Shown: positions 33,637-48,038, counted from the stretch's first letter. The stretch: DNA of 64,000 nucleotides from Bacteroidales bacterium (GCA_024401865.1 JAKSKI010000002.1:1-64000), one strand, 5' to 3'. Made by a program: numbers and translations. The notes: a model not told the origin generated them from the sequence alone.

Positions 33637-35634
33637 CTACTTAAGATATTTGTCCGCAAAGTCGAGGAAGTGATCCCAGTCTTCGGGGGTTACGTCGTGC
33701 TTGCCTTCCCTTGTGTGATATCCTACCTTCGAAGCGGCCTTGGCTCCCCAGAAACGGGCATAGACCTTTGCCGCCTCCTGAGCTGCAAGCTCCTGTCCCT
33801 TGGGATCGGAATGCTGGTCATCCTGGGCGCTGCATACATACAGAGGCCTTGGAGCGATGAGCGCCAGAAGTTCGTGCTGGTCAAAGGGCAGAGCGGCTTC
33901 GTTTTCGTTATATTTCCAGAAATTGTCGCAGAACCAGTGCGGGAAATGGTAGTTTATGAGCTGGATGGTCTCGCCATAGTGGCGCATCGACAGGGCATCA
34001 CCGCCGCATCCGGCCTCGTTGGCGATTACCATAGCGAACCTTTCATCCTGAGCTCCGGCCCATAGTGCCGATTTGCCAAGTCTGGAATGTCCGAAAACTG
34101 CGACTTTGGAGGCATCCACGTCAGGATCCGTCTCAAGATAGTCCAGGGCACGGCTCAGACTCCAGGCCCAGGCTCCTATGGCCTTCCAGGTGTAGCCGGA
34201 ATCCTTGAAATAGCGGTGCACTCCCCTGTCAAGTCCCTCGTCGAAATCCGGCGTGACGTCACCGTAATAGTAACTGACCAGGCCATATCCTCTGGATATT
34301 ATTTTCTCGACATCCCATCTGCCGGGCTTACCGTTGCGGACTGCACGTGAACCTCTTTCGGTCCAGTCATAAACGGCGTACGAAGAGAGCTGCTTCTTGG
34401 TGGGAAGAGATACCCAATCCTCTGTCGTCAAGCTGTGGTTGCCCTTGAAATTCATCCCGAGAAAGACGGGAACGGGGCCTTGAGCGTCAGCGGGAAGGAA
34501 TTCGATCATTCTGATGGCATTCTTGCAGTCAGAGGCAAAGTATACGACTATTTCTCTGGCCTTGACCCTGCCTCCGTAAAGTGTATCCACGGTGCGGAGC
34601 ACCTCGAAGTGCATACCTTCAGCAGGACCCTTGGGCGAGGTGCCATACTCCTCTTCCGCAAAGAGCTGCAGAAGTTCGGGACGACGTTTCCCAATCCACT
34701 GGCTGCGGTTGCGTACCGGTGTACCGTCAGCCATAGTGAAAGGATCGGGAAGAGTGTATTCGGGCACTCTGGATTCATCCATATACTCCTTAGGCTCGAA
34801 ATCCCACATTTTGGAGATGCCGAAAGGCTTCGCCACGGCGCGGTGGGCGGCATTCTGCGCTATCTCCTTCTGATGGGGACGCACACCTTCGGGGCAGAAG
34901 GCATTGCCTACGACGGACTTTCCGAAAAGGGCCTCGTACCAGGTACAGGCGGCAATATATCTGCCGACCTTGTATCCAAGGTGGAAGCCGTCACGGTTGA
35001 GATTGTCCAGAAGAGGCGAACGGCGCGCATTCTGTATTGCGGTTCCCGACGGGATGATGCCCATTCCGTACTTGCCGCAGGCATATGACGAACAGCGGAG
35101 GATACTCTCATACATATCCTTCTGGCTGTTGCCGTAGTGCATGAAATGACCGTGTACGGCGTTTTTTGCATAGGCCCAGGTCTGATGCCACATCAGTCTG
35201 GCCCCGGGCACATTCTTGCGTATGTAGCGTACAAGCTCGCCGAGATACGGTTCATAGGACATAATAAGACCCGAATAGCCGCTGGCCTGCTGGAGAGTGA
35301 CTACGTCCCATTTCTCGTCGAATACACCCTTGTATATGTCAGCGCCCTTGTGCGCGACAAGTTCGCCGTCCGTACCCACCTTGTAGTAGATATATTCTTC
35401 CTTGCCGTCAAGGACATTGCCGTAATGGCGTTCGAGGGTGCAGCCTCCGATGTAGAGATTGCCGATGATGATTGTCTGTCCATCCGCTTCTGCTATCTCG
35501 TGGAGGTATTGGTTGACTGCATCCTGGGAGAAGCTGTTGCCGATGGCAAGGACTCTGAGCGTATCTCGTGACTGACAGAAACCTGCAAGGCAGAGTGTCA
35601 GCAGGACAAGGACGGATAGGAGTTTACGGGTCAT
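33637..35634 (-). CDS. Two-domain carbohydrate esterase: SGNH (DUF4886) plus CE15 glucuronoyl esterase
   Basis: 665 residues with signal peptide (MTRKLLSVLVLLTLCLAGFC). The N-terminal domain (about 25-270) is DUF4886/SGNH-like: block-I serine S34 in AIGNSFS, and D215 and H218 in NRDGFHLG. The C-terminal domain (about 280-665) matches CE15 glucuronoyl methylesterases: GHSRLGK with nucleophile S517, E540 in NEAGCGG exactly 23 residues later as in characterised CE15 enzymes, and H646 in GKHDVTPEDW. Both catalytic sets look intact. CE15 cuts lignin-glucuronoxylan esters, and the SGNH half could deacetylate the same chain. It follows tdh by 9 bp at the end of the gyrB operon. Confidence 0.87.
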   Translation of the reverse strand: MTRKLLSVLVLLTLCLAGFCQSRDTLRVLAIGNSFSQDAVNQYLHEIAEADGQTIIIGNLYIGGCTLERHYGNVLDGKEEYIYYKVGTDGELVAHKGADIYKGVFDEKWDVVTLQQASGYSGLIMSYEPYLGELVRYIRKNVPGARLMWHQTWAYAKNAVHGHFMHYGNSQKDMYESILRCSSYACGKYGMGIIPSGTAIQNARRSPLLDNLNRDGFHLGYKVGRYIAACTWYEALFGKSVVGNAFCPEGVRPHQKEIAQNAAHRAVAKPFGISKMWDFEPKEYMDESRVPEYTLPDPFTMADGTPVRNRSQWIGKRRPELLQLFAEEEYGTSPKGPAEGMHFEVLRTVDTLYGGRVKAREIVVYFASDCKNAIRMIEFLPADAQGPVPVFLGMNFKGNHSLTTEDWVSLPTKKQLSSYAVYDWTERGSRAVRNGKPGRWDVEKIISRGYGLVSYYYGDVTPDFDEGLDRGVHRYFKDSGYTWKAIGAWAWSLSRALDYLETDPDVDASKVAVFGHSRLGKSALWAGAQDERFAMVIANEAGCGGDALSMRHYGETIQLINYHFPHWFCDNFWKYNENEAALPFDQHELLALIAPRPLYVCSAQDDQHSDPKGQELAAQEAAKVYARFWGAKAASKVGYHTREGKHDVTPEDWDHFLDFADKYLK

Positions 35635-35643
35635 ATGCGATTT

Positions 35644-36600
35644 TTATTTGCCAAGTTTGATCTTGAGATGCCCGATCATGTCGCGGGTCATGGAGTCCAG
35701 GTCATACTCCGGCTTCCATCCCCATTCCTTGCGCGCGCAACTGTCATCCATCTTGTCAGGCCAGCTGTTGGCTATGTGCTGACGGACGGGGTCCACTTCG
35801 TAGCGGAGCTTGAGTGTAGGGATGTACTTGCGGATGGCTGCTGCAAGTTCCTCTGGTTCGAAGCTCATCGAAGCGATGTTGAACGAATTGCGGTGCTCGA
35901 ACTTGTCGGGGTCGGCCTGCATTATCTCGACTGCGGCCCTGAGCGCATCGGGCATATACATCATATCCATATAGGTACCGGCGCCGATTGGACATACGTA
36001 CTCTTCACCCTTGATGGCTGCATAGTATATCTCGACGGCATAGTCGGTGGTACCGCCTCCGGGAAGAGTCGTGTAGGAGATGAGACCGGGGAAACGGACT
36101 GAACGGGTGTCGACAGCGTACTTGTTGAAGTAGTAATCCGACAGCAGCTCAGTGGCGACCTTGGTTACACCGTAGATTGATTTGGGCCTCTGAATAGTAT
36201 CCTGAGGGGTATTGACGTGAGGAGTGGAGGGGCCGAAAGCTCCGATGCTTGACGGAGTGAAGACGGCACATTTCTGCTCGCGCGCCACCTCGAGGATATT
36301 GATAAGACCGTTCATCTGGATATCCCAGGCCTTGAGGGGGAATTTCTCGGCGGTAGCGGAGAGCAGGGCGGCGAGATTGTAGACAGTGTCCACCTTATAG
36401 CGGGAGACCACGTCTGCTATCTGCTTGCCGTCGCACACGTTGACAACCTCTGCGGGACCGGACTCGAGAAGCTCGCCCTTGGGCTCAAATCCGGGAATGT
36501 AGCCCGCAATTATTTTACCTTCGGGAATCTCTCTGCGGAGTTTCATGGTCAGGTCCGATCCGATCTGGCCTGTTGAACCAATGATCAATACGTTTTTCAT
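35644..36600 (-). CDS. tdh: L-threonine 3-dehydrogenase, SDR type
   Basis: 318 residues. Rossmann turn [14 protein letters not shown], catalytic pair in [10 protein letters not shown] and YGVTK, and the signature [17 protein letters not shown] that separates SDR-type threonine dehydrogenases from sugar epimerases. It oxidises threonine with NAD+ to 2-amino-3-ketobutyrate, which Kbl (25754-26944) cleaves to glycine and acetyl-CoA. Overlaps clpX by ATGA. A UDP-sugar epimerase is the alternative but less likely given the signature and the presence of kbl. Confidence 0.9.
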   Translation of the reverse strand: MKNVLIIGSTGQIGSDLTMKLRREIPEGKIIAGYIPGFEPKGELLESGPAEVVNVCDGKQIADVVSRYKVDTVYNLAALLSATAEKFPLKAWDIQMNGLINILEVAREQKCAVFTPSSIGAFGPSTPHVNTPQDTIQRPKSIYGVTKVATELLSDYYFNKYAVDTRSVRFPGLISYTTLPGGGTTDYAVEIYYAAIKGEEYVCPIGAGTYMDMMYMPDALRAAVEIMQADPDKFEHRNSFNIASMSFEPEELAAAIRKYIPTLKLRYEVDPVRQHIANSWPDKMDDSCARKEWGWKPEYDLDSMTRDMIGHLKIKLGK

Positions 36601-37646
36601 AATCTTTGTCTGGCGTATTCAACGTCGATTTTATAAGTTGATTTCTTGGATGACGGCGCTTCATACATCGCGTCGGTCATTATTTGTTCGCAAATGCTTC
36701 TGAGTCCGCGGGCGCCCAATCCTCTTTCGATGGCGGTGTCCACAATGAGGTCAAGAACCCCTGGGTCTATTTCAAGTGTCTTGCCGTCGAGTTCGAACAT
36801 CTTGCGGTACTGTCTGATGATGGCGTTCTTGGGCTTTACGAGAATGTTCTTCAATGCCTTTCTGTCAAGTTTGTCAAGATAGGTTATGACCGGAAGACGT
36901 CCGATGATTTCGGGAATGAGACCGTAGGAGCGCAGGTCCTGAGCCTCGACGTACTGCAGAAGATTGTCCTTGTCGACAGCCTGCCTGCGGTCGGAATCGA
37001 AACCGATGACCTGGGTGTTGAGCCTTTGGGCTATCTTGCGCTCAATGCCTTCGAAGGCGCCGCCGCAGATGAACAGGATGTTCTCGGTGTTGATATGGAT
37101 GAATTCCTGGTCGGGATGCTTGCGGCCGCCCTGGGGCGGCACGTTCACCACATTGCCTTCGAGAAGTTTGAGCATGGCCTGCTGTACACCTTCACCGGAC
37201 ACGTCCCTGGTAATCGAGGGATTGTCGCTCTTGCGGGCAATCTTGTCGATTTCGTCTATGAAGACTATTCCCATCTCGGCCTGTGCGGGATCGTAGTCCG
37301 ATTCCTGAAGCAGTCTGGACAGAATACTCTCCACATCCTCACCCACATAGCCGGCCTCAGTCAGGACAGTGGCGTCGACAATGGTGAACGGCACCATCAG
37401 CATCTTGGCTATAGTCTTGGCCAGCAGTGTCTTGCCGGTACCGGTAGGGCCGACGAGAAGAATATTGGATTTCTCCAGTTCGACCTCGTCCTGCGGCCGT
37501 TCCACAAGATTGTGCAGAATCCTCTTGTAGTGATTGTAGACTGCAACGGACAGCACCTTCTTGGCCCTGTCCTGACCGATGACATACTGGTCAAGATGAG
37601 CCTTGATCTCGCGGGGAGTCGGAATTTTGGGCGCAGCTGTAGGCAT
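36597..37646 (-). CDS. clpX: ClpX-type AAA+ unfoldase lacking the N-terminal zinc domain
   Basis: 349 residues against about 410-425 usual. The AAA+ core is complete: Walker A GPTGTGKT (66-73), pore loop GYVG (99-102), Walker B VFIDEIDK (128-135), RDVSGEGVQ, the RKH loop in GGRKHPDQ, the ClpP-docking IGF loop (214-216) and sensor-2 GLGARGLR. What is absent is the cysteine-rich zinc-binding domain of normal ClpX. The loss is real in this sequence because the ATG overlaps the tig stop by one base. The usual clpP gene between tig and clpX is missing here. The IGF loop predicts that it still docks with a ClpP encoded elsewhere. Confidence 0.92.
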   Translation of the reverse strand: MPTAAPKIPTPREIKAHLDQYVIGQDRAKKVLSVAVYNHYKRILHNLVERPQDEVELEKSNILLVGPTGTGKTLLAKTIAKMLMVPFTIVDATVLTEAGYVGEDVESILSRLLQESDYDPAQAEMGIVFIDEIDKIARKSDNPSITRDVSGEGVQQAMLKLLEGNVVNVPPQGGRKHPDQEFIHINTENILFICGGAFEGIERKIAQRLNTQVIGFDSDRRQAVDKDNLLQYVEAQDLRSYGLIPEIIGRLPVITYLDKLDRKALKNILVKPKNAIIRQYRKMFELDGKTLEIDPGVLDLIVDTAIERGLGARGLRSICEQIMTDAMYEAPSSKKSTYKIDVEYARQRL

Positions 37647-38604
37647 TACTTGAGTTCGCGGAACTTGGCAGAAGTGATCTTGACGGGTTTGAGGGTGATG
37701 GTCTCCCTGATCTTCTCAAGGACCTTGCGGTCTTCAACCTGTTCTGCGAGGTTCTCCACCTGACGGCGGTCTGAGAGCACGTTATTGACGGCATCCTTGA
37801 TGATTTCGGCGGGGACATTGCCCATTCCGTACATTGCATACTGGTATGTTACAAAGGCCTCGGCTGCATCTGTGATGTCCTTCTGCTCTATCTTAAGCCC
37901 GAACTGCTTCATAAGGAAGCCGCGGACAAGCTGCCACTTGAAGTCCTCTGCAAATCCGGTGAACTCCTTCTCGACGTCTTCCTGGGATACCTTGCCCTTG
38001 TTGGCGACGAAAAGCCATCTCTTGAGGAAATCTTCGGGAAGTTTGACTCCCGCCTTCTTTACGAAATAGTCGCGGATATCCTTGGTGAGCCTCCAGTCTG
38101 CCTCCTGCTTGAGCTGGCCCTTGAGACGCTCGGTGACCTCTTTGTCTATTTCCTCATCAGTCTTCTCTTCTTTCTTCTCGACGTAATATTTCTTGAGGTT
38201 CTCCGCCATTGACTTCTTGTCTGCGGCAGCCACGGAGACCTGATACTCATTAACGGTATCCTCCTTGACTACGTCCAGCTTGATTTCGGGCGAAAGTCCG
38301 AGGTCGAACACGAATGTGAAGTCATTGCCGCTGACCCACTCTATCTCCTGCTGCTTCTCACTGGTGAGAGGCTCGCCCAGGATATTGAGCTTGTTGTCAT
38401 CGATATACTTCTGAATCTGTTCGCCAAGCACGTCGTTGACTGCATCGGCAAGGCATTCGCCGCCATATACCTTCTTGATGAGGGAGGCGGGCACCATTCC
38501 CTTGCGGAATCCCTTGAACTCAGCCGTACGGCGGCGTTCGTTAAGTTTCTTCTTCTCCCTGTCCGCGTAATCCGCAGCTGCCACGGTGATGGTCAGTTCA
38601 ACAT

Positions 38605-42664
<4,060 letters not shown>

Positions 42665-42675
42665 TTATAATCAGG

Positions 42676-42707
42676 CAAATGTACTTAAAATTCATCACTT
42701 TTACAAA
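42676..42707 (-). promoter_or_regulatory. gyrB operon promoter
   Basis: Minus-strand TTTG (42707-42704), 20 bp, then TACATTTG (42683-42676). The -33 element lies in the last two sense codons of the upstream barrel gene, directly before its stop. Confidence 0.7.
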
Positions 42708-44350
42708 CAGAAACTGACTCCAGCCGTACCGCTTATTCCGTTCTCCGCATGCATGGGCGAGAGTTGTATTGTCTGATTGAGGAGATTACCGCCCTTTACC
42801 CACAGGGACCACCTGGTATTGACCTTGTACTCGGCGAACACTCCCAGATCCACATACCCGTCCATAAAGAGTTCCCTGCCACTGACAACGCTCCTGCGCG
42901 CGGTGGCTCCGGCCACACTCAAGCCGGCGTATATACGCTTCGCCCAGTTGTACGAGCCCTTGAGTTCACCGCTCAGAAGAGGCAGGTCAAACACCCCTGC
43001 GCCGCCTCCCAGGGAGGTTTTCTTGAAATGCAGGGCTCCATCCACGTCAACGCGTGAAGATTTCCAGGCGAGAGCCAGATTCGCGAACGAATAATTGTAT
43101 GCCGCGAAATCCATTCTGGGGTTGAGACCGTCGGAGAGGTTGACCACCGCCCATACCGGCATATCGGCCACTGATGCCCATCCTCCGTCGATCTTGTACT
43201 GGAGATGTTTCAGGATGCTTCCCTCGATGCCCAGACTGGCATTGATCCTCTCGACCCCGTTGCGAAGGGCTTCTGAATATGCGGGACAGTACCAGTGACA
43301 GGTACGCCGCATATCCGCGTATGTATTGAACACTGTTCCTCCTGTAACCGCAGCGCTAAGTTTGATTCTGTTGTCGGCAAGGAACATTGACGCGTGCACG
43401 TCGGGAGCCACATTGAAACTGCCTGCACCGTCCAGTTTGACACCGGCATACAGGTCAACGGGCCCCAGGGCAAGTTCGATATGGGGAGTGACTGCATATC
43501 CCAGATAATTGCGGGCGAAATCGGGTGCGTTGCCGTATGTCACGACCTTGATGCGACCGTCAATCATAAGCCCGAAGCGCTCGCTGACCTTGGGACCGAC
43601 CGTCACCGAGAGATCAACGTCTCCCTGCCGGAGCACATTGCTCTGATAAGGGTGGCTGAGATTGTCTGATGCGAAATCCAGCTTGAGGTCGGCGGCATAA
43701 TAAAACACTCCGCGTTCCCCGCCGCGACGCCTGATTGAGGCATTTGCCACTATGGAATTGAAGGAATTGAGAATCTGCTCATCCCGGTTGAATATGCCGT
43801 TGTAGGCGACGGCGGCACTGGTCTCGAAAGATTCGGCCACGTACCTGCCCTCAAGTCCGAACGTCTCGTCAAAATCATAACCGGTATATCTCTCACCCTT
43901 GGTGGTGTACATCGGATAATTGTCGATGTTCCTGCGTACGGTGCGGTATTTGCCGTAGTATCCGTTGAAATCCTGGAAAACGTCGATACCTAATCCGCCG
44001 GCTTTAAGAGAAGGCGTCCAGACCGCCTTGAGTTCGGGATACAACCCATAGCCCGCACCTGCGCTGACATACAGCCTGTGCGCTCCCGGATCCGAGCTCT
44101 GCGGGGTGAGTCTGACTGAATATGGGATAAATTCGAACGCACCCCTGTAGGGCGTGTCGAACACAGAATAGTCGAAATGATAGTCGAATACGGTGACCGT
44201 ATCAGGAAGTCCTGGCTCCATAGACATCTTCTCGATATCTCCGACACCTGACTTGTAGGTATTGGTGATGCTGACGGTCTGGTTGATATTCTGGGCCGAC
44301 AGACTCAGGCCCACGCAGAGCGCGCACAAAGATGTAGTTATTCTTCTCAT
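42701..44350 (-). CDS. Outer-membrane beta-barrel protein paired with the TPR protein
   Basis: 549 residues with signal peptide MRRITTSLCALCVGLSLSAQ. After a linker (about 20-80) the rest is alternating amphipathic strands rich in aromatic residues and glycine (for example LYVSAGAGYGLYPELKAVW, VDLYAGVKLDGAGSF), ending WVKGGNLLNQTIQLSPM and GTAGVSFCL, which resembles the last strands of TonB-dependent receptors. No plug domain of normal size is present, so transport function is doubtful. It starts 2 bp after the TPR gene, so the pair likely acts together. Function unknown. Confidence 0.7.
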   Translation of the reverse strand: MRRITTSLCALCVGLSLSAQNINQTVSITNTYKSGVGDIEKMSMEPGLPDTVTVFDYHFDYSVFDTPYRGAFEFIPYSVRLTPQSSDPGAHRLYVSAGAGYGLYPELKAVWTPSLKAGGLGIDVFQDFNGYYGKYRTVRRNIDNYPMYTTKGERYTGYDFDETFGLEGRYVAESFETSAAVAYNGIFNRDEQILNSFNSIVANASIRRRGGERGVFYYAADLKLDFASDNLSHPYQSNVLRQGDVDLSVTVGPKVSERFGLMIDGRIKVVTYGNAPDFARNYLGYAVTPHIELALGPVDLYAGVKLDGAGSFNVAPDVHASMFLADNRIKLSAAVTGGTVFNTYADMRRTCHWYCPAYSEALRNGVERINASLGIEGSILKHLQYKIDGGWASVADMPVWAVVNLSDGLNPRMDFAAYNYSFANLALAWKSSRVDVDGALHFKKTSLGGGAGVFDLPLLSGELKGSYNWAKRIYAGLSVAGATARRSVVSGRELFMDGYVDLGVFAEYKVNTRWSLWVKGGNLLNQTIQLSPMHAENGISGTAGVSFCL

Positions 44351-44352
44351 AA

Positions 44353-47283
44353 TCAGTTGTCGTTTTGAAGTCTCTGGATACGCACGTTAACATTGTCCTT
44401 CATATCATCATCCCCTTCCGCAGGCCGGTACCCATCCCTGATGCTCTCATATGTGGCCCGGGCCTGAGCCTTGTTGCCCCTTGCCGCAAAACTGTCACCC
44501 AGCACGAGATATGCTCTTGCCAGCCAGTAGCTCTGGGACGCTCCCTTGCCCGCGAAGTCGTACACACCTCTCTCGACAGCGTCATAATCCGCCCTGTCGA
44601 ATGCATCCTGGATCAGCAGGAATGCAGCCTCGGCCCCTTCCGCTCCGTCAGGTTCGGCGGCCAGTTTGCGGAATGTCTGCATCGCCTCGTCACGTCGGCT
44701 CAGCGCAAGAAGCGACTTGGCTTTGATATAGTCCGACTCAGTCCCCTCGACCGACCCGCAGGCCGATACCGCATCCTCGAAGCGGCCGGCACGATATGCC
44801 GAGCGCATCATACCGGCTCTGGCAACTGTCCTGTTGTCATCGATCCTGGCATCGGTCAGCAAGGTGGAATATGCCTTGTACGCCTCCTCGTAACGCTCGA
44901 GACTGTAGTTGATATTGCCCGAATTGAGAAGGGAGGACTCCACGAAAGGACCCTCGCCCAGCAGTGAAGGCACCCGGGCATAGAAGGAGCAGGCCTTCTC
45001 GGGATTGCCGAGGGCCTTGTAAGACTCGGCAAGGTAGAATGTAGCTTCTCCCCTTGAGGCTCCTGCGGGATAGTTCTTCAGATAAGTCTCCATCAGACCG
45101 GCCGCATTGGCATAATTCTCAGAGAGGAACACCTGTTCGGCCGTATTGAAATACATTGCAGCCCTCTCTTCTGGGGTCTTGTTGACATTGAGTTTGCTGG
45201 CCTCAAGATAAGCCAGGTAGAGTTCGGGCTGCTTCTTGCTCTGGTAGATGGATTCGATGGCAAGAAGCGCGTCCTGAGCATATTCGCTTCCCGGCATCAT
45301 TTCGATGACGGACTTGTAATGCTGGAGAGCATTGTCATATTTGCCGTTGTTGCGTGCGACCATTCCAAGTCCTATCAGCGCCCTGGCCACATAAGTGCTG
45401 TCGGACGAATCCCTGCGCAGGGCATTGAAAGACTCGGTGGCGGACTTATAGTCAGAGAGGTCCAGATAAGATCTGCCGAGTTCGTACAGGGCCTCCGAGT
45501 ACATCGGGGCACTCTTGTCGGCGTTACGCACTGCAGAGAGCACTTCCAACTTCCTGCGCTTGTCCCCCGCCAAACCATATGACTGAGCCTGACGGAAATA
45601 TGGATAGATATCGTTGACGTCTTTGAACTCATCCATCACCCTGCCGTATGCGGCGGCGGCAGCGGCGTAGTCCCGGCGGAGGAAATCGCAGTCGGCACGC
45701 TTCAGGAGTGCGTCCTTGCGGGCGAATGTCGCTCCCGAAGAGATGTAGTTGTCGAACCATCTTGCCGCATTGCTCAGGTTATCCTGTTTGAAATGGCAGT
45801 AGGCTATGTCATAGGGCAGCATGGCGCCCTCGCCCCGACCGTTGAATGCAGACAGGTTGTACAGGTCAGTGAACAGCTTTAGAGCCTCGTCGTAGCGTTC
45901 GGTATGATAATAGGCCTGTCCCAGCCAGTAACGGGTCAGTTGGTTGAATCCATCAGTCCTGGGGTAGTGGAATCCGGACGCCTTGAGGAAGGGAACCGCA
46001 TCCGACCAGGACCGGGCTTCCATTAGCTGGCACGCTCGCAGATAATTGGCCTTTATATAGTTGGCCTCTTGCACGTCGTCCAGGTGCTCGATGTTGCCAT
46101 ACGCTTCGATGGCACCGGCATAATCCCGGTTGAAGAGGTCGGCAAGCGCCATATAGCTGTATATCAGCTCACCTTTAGACTTCGTTGAATATGTATCCAG
46201 ATAAGCCTTGAAGCCGTTGCTGTCGTGATTGAGGTCAAATGCCAGTTTGGCATAGTTGAAAGCAGCATCCTCGCGTATGTCGGCGTTGTAGGGAAACTTG
46301 GCGGCTTCATTGAACGACTCGAGAGCTGCGACCTTGTTGCCCGTACGTATGTAGGAATAGCCAAGCTGATAGTTGGCGGTCTGACCAAGAGAATCGGTCC
46401 TATCCGTCATCAGCGTGAAATTCTCTATGGCTCCCTTGTAGTCCGCAACGGCATAGAGCACGGATCCGGCGTGAAAATAGTCCGACCTTGTCAAAGACTC
46501 CTTACTGAACTGCTCCTTACGGTAATATGCCAGGGCGGACTTCTTGTCTCCAAGGACAAGATATGACTCGGAGATGAGTCTGGACAGCCTTGACTGGCGC
46601 TCGGCCGGAGCGGTTTCCATGAGTCTGACTCCTTCCTTGACCACGAAACCGTAATCCTTGAGCATGAACCGGCATTCAACTATGTAGAACGCCGAGAGTT
46701 CGGCGAATCTGGGATCTGAAGCGGAGCCGGCGAACCACGACTCAGCCTCCTTGAAATCGTTGAGATTATATGCTATGGTGCCCAGGAAATATCCGGCAGA
46801 GGCCGTATAGGATGAACGCGGCATCGACACCACTTCGTTGAAGCAGTCGGCCGCTCTCCCGTAATCTCCCGAGACGAAACTACAATAGCCTTTTTTGAAA
46901 ACGAGCTCGGGCAACTGCGAAGCATCGACAGCCGACACGTCGACGGCTTCCAACTCGAAGGCCGCGGCTTCATATTCGCCCTTGTCGAAAAGATTGAGTC
47001 CGTGCTGACAGTGCAGGAGAGGATCGATTACCGATACCGGATGGGTTTCGAAGTACTTGCGCATCAATTCCTCATAGTCCGGGGCCGAAATCCTTGCGGC
47101 ACAGAGCACCGCGTATGCATCTGACAGTGGGTCTTCGGCAGCCTCGAAACAACTGCGGGCGCTGCTGTACATTCCCTTGTCAAACAGGACCAGTCCCTTG
47201 TGGTAGGGGCCAAAGGCCGACGTCTGAACACCCGACGCCAGCAGAGTGGCCAGCATAATCGTCAAAGAAAGACCGTGTCTCAT
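44353..47283 (-). CDS. Large periplasmic TPR repeat protein
   Basis: 976 residues with signal peptide (MRHGLSLTIMLATLLASGVQTSAFG). Most of the length is tetratricopeptide repeats, about twenty, such as YHKGLVLFDKGMYSSARSCFEAA, KGYCSFVSGDYGRAADCFNEV, ARALIGLGMVARNNGKYDNALQHYKSVIEMMPGSEYAQDAL (given in part) and AGMMRSAYRAGRFEDAVSAC. A solenoid of this size is a protein-binding scaffold. Its closest partner is the barrel encoded 2 bp downstream. Bacteroidota often pair such genes. The specific process is not known. Own TATATTTG box 21 nt upstream. Confidence 0.8.
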   Translation of the reverse strand: MRHGLSLTIMLATLLASGVQTSAFGPYHKGLVLFDKGMYSSARSCFEAAEDPLSDAYAVLCAARISAPDYEELMRKYFETHPVSVIDPLLHCQHGLNLFDKGEYEAAAFELEAVDVSAVDASQLPELVFKKGYCSFVSGDYGRAADCFNEVVSMPRSSYTASAGYFLGTIAYNLNDFKEAESWFAGSASDPRFAELSAFYIVECRFMLKDYGFVVKEGVRLMETAPAERQSRLSRLISESYLVLGDKKSALAYYRKEQFSKESLTRSDYFHAGSVLYAVADYKGAIENFTLMTDRTDSLGQTANYQLGYSYIRTGNKVAALESFNEAAKFPYNADIREDAAFNYAKLAFDLNHDSNGFKAYLDTYSTKSKGELIYSYMALADLFNRDYAGAIEAYGNIEHLDDVQEANYIKANYLRACQLMEARSWSDAVPFLKASGFHYPRTDGFNQLTRYWLGQAYYHTERYDEALKLFTDLYNLSAFNGRGEGAMLPYDIAYCHFKQDNLSNAARWFDNYISSGATFARKDALLKRADCDFLRRDYAAAAAAYGRVMDEFKDVNDIYPYFRQAQSYGLAGDKRRKLEVLSAVRNADKSAPMYSEALYELGRSYLDLSDYKSATESFNALRRDSSDSTYVARALIGLGMVARNNGKYDNALQHYKSVIEMMPGSEYAQDALLAIESIYQSKKQPELYLAYLEASKLNVNKTPEERAAMYFNTAEQVFLSENYANAAGLMETYLKNYPAGASRGEATFYLAESYKALGNPEKACSFYARVPSLLGEGPFVESSLLNSGNINYSLERYEEAYKAYSTLLTDARIDDNRTVARAGMMRSAYRAGRFEDAVSACGSVEGTESDYIKAKSLLALSRRDEAMQTFRKLAAEPDGAEGAEAAFLLIQDAFDRADYDAVERGVYDFAGKGASQSYWLARAYLVLGDSFAARGNKAQARATYESIRDGYRPAEGDDDMKDNVNVRIQRLQNDN

Positions 47284-47304
47284 AAAATATCAATTCTAAT
47301 CTTA

Positions 47305-47333
47305 CAAATATACTCAATTTTACGCTATATTTG
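47305..47333. promoter_or_regulatory. Divergent promoters, TPR-barrel operon and ftsE-nth operon
   Basis: Minus-strand TATATTTG at 47305-47312 and plus-strand TATATTTG at 47326-47333. Each ends exactly 21 nt from its ATG (47283 and 47355). Confidence 0.65.
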
Positions 47334-47354
47334 TAGAAGTTTGGGCTCATTTTT

Positions 47355-48038
47355 ATGGATTCAATAATCAAATTTCATAACGCTGACATACGCAACGGAG
47401 AGGAGACCGTAATTTACGATCTCAATATGGAGATAAAAGCGGGCGACTTCGTCTACCTTGTCGGCAAGGTCGGCACAGGCAAGACTTCCATCATAAGGAC
47501 GATAACGGCAGAGAACCGTCCCGGAGACGGCAGTTTCACCGTATGCGGATACGACTTGAGCACCATTCGGGCCAAAGACATCCCCTACCTGAGGCGGTCG
47601 ATTGGAGTGGTGTTCCAGGATTTCCAACTTCTTATGGACAGGACCGTGCGGGACAATCTCGAATTCGTGCTCAAAGCTACCGGATGGAAGGGCCAGACTG
47701 CAATCGACGAGCGTATTGACAAGGTACTGAAGGACGTGGGAATGGAGACCAAGGCCCATAAGATGCCGCATCATCTTTCGGGAGGAGAGCAGCAGCGCAT
47801 AGCCATTGCAAGAGCTATTCTCAACAATCCGAAGGTCATACTCGCGGATGAACCAACGGGCAATCTGGACGGTTTCACCGCCAGTGAGATAATGGAGCTG
47901 TTGAATTCCATCAACCGTGAGCAGGGTACCGCCATCCTGATGGTCACACACAATACCTCCATTTTTGAGAATTATCCCGGGCGTGTGTTCATATGCGCCA
48001 ACGAAAAATGCGTCGAAATCAGCAATGAGACTTTCTGA
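47355..48038 (+). CDS. ftsE: FtsE-like ABC transporter ATP-binding protein
   Basis: 227 residues, a single ABC ATPase. Walker A is GKVGTGKTS, signature LSGGEQQRIAIARAIL, Walker B VILADEP, H-loop MVTHNTSIF. The region RRSIGVVFQDFQLLMDRTVRDNL matches FtsE. FtsE with FtsX couples ATP hydrolysis to septal peptidoglycan hydrolase activation. No ftsX is adjacent. The next gene is nth, overlapping by 14 bp. A LolD-type ATPase is the alternative. Confidence 0.8.
   Translation: MDSIIKFHNADIRNGEETVIYDLNMEIKAGDFVYLVGKVGTGKTSIIRTITAENRPGDGSFTVCGYDLSTIRAKDIPYLRRSIGVVFQDFQLLMDRTVRDNLEFVLKATGWKGQTAIDERIDKVLKDVGMETKAHKMPHHLSGGEQQRIAIARAILNNPKVILADEPTGNLDGFTASEIMELLNSINREQGTAILMVTHNTSIFENYPGRVFICANEKCVEISNETF

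Noticed and set aside
36597..37646. ClpX truncated by a frameshift or assembly error
   Set aside because: The ATG overlaps the tig stop and the AAA+ core is complete, so there is no place for a lost zinc domain in another frame.
47355..48038. FtsE without FtsX as a sign of a missing gene
   Set aside because: FtsX may be encoded elsewhere in the genome, so its absence beside ftsE is not enough to claim loss.
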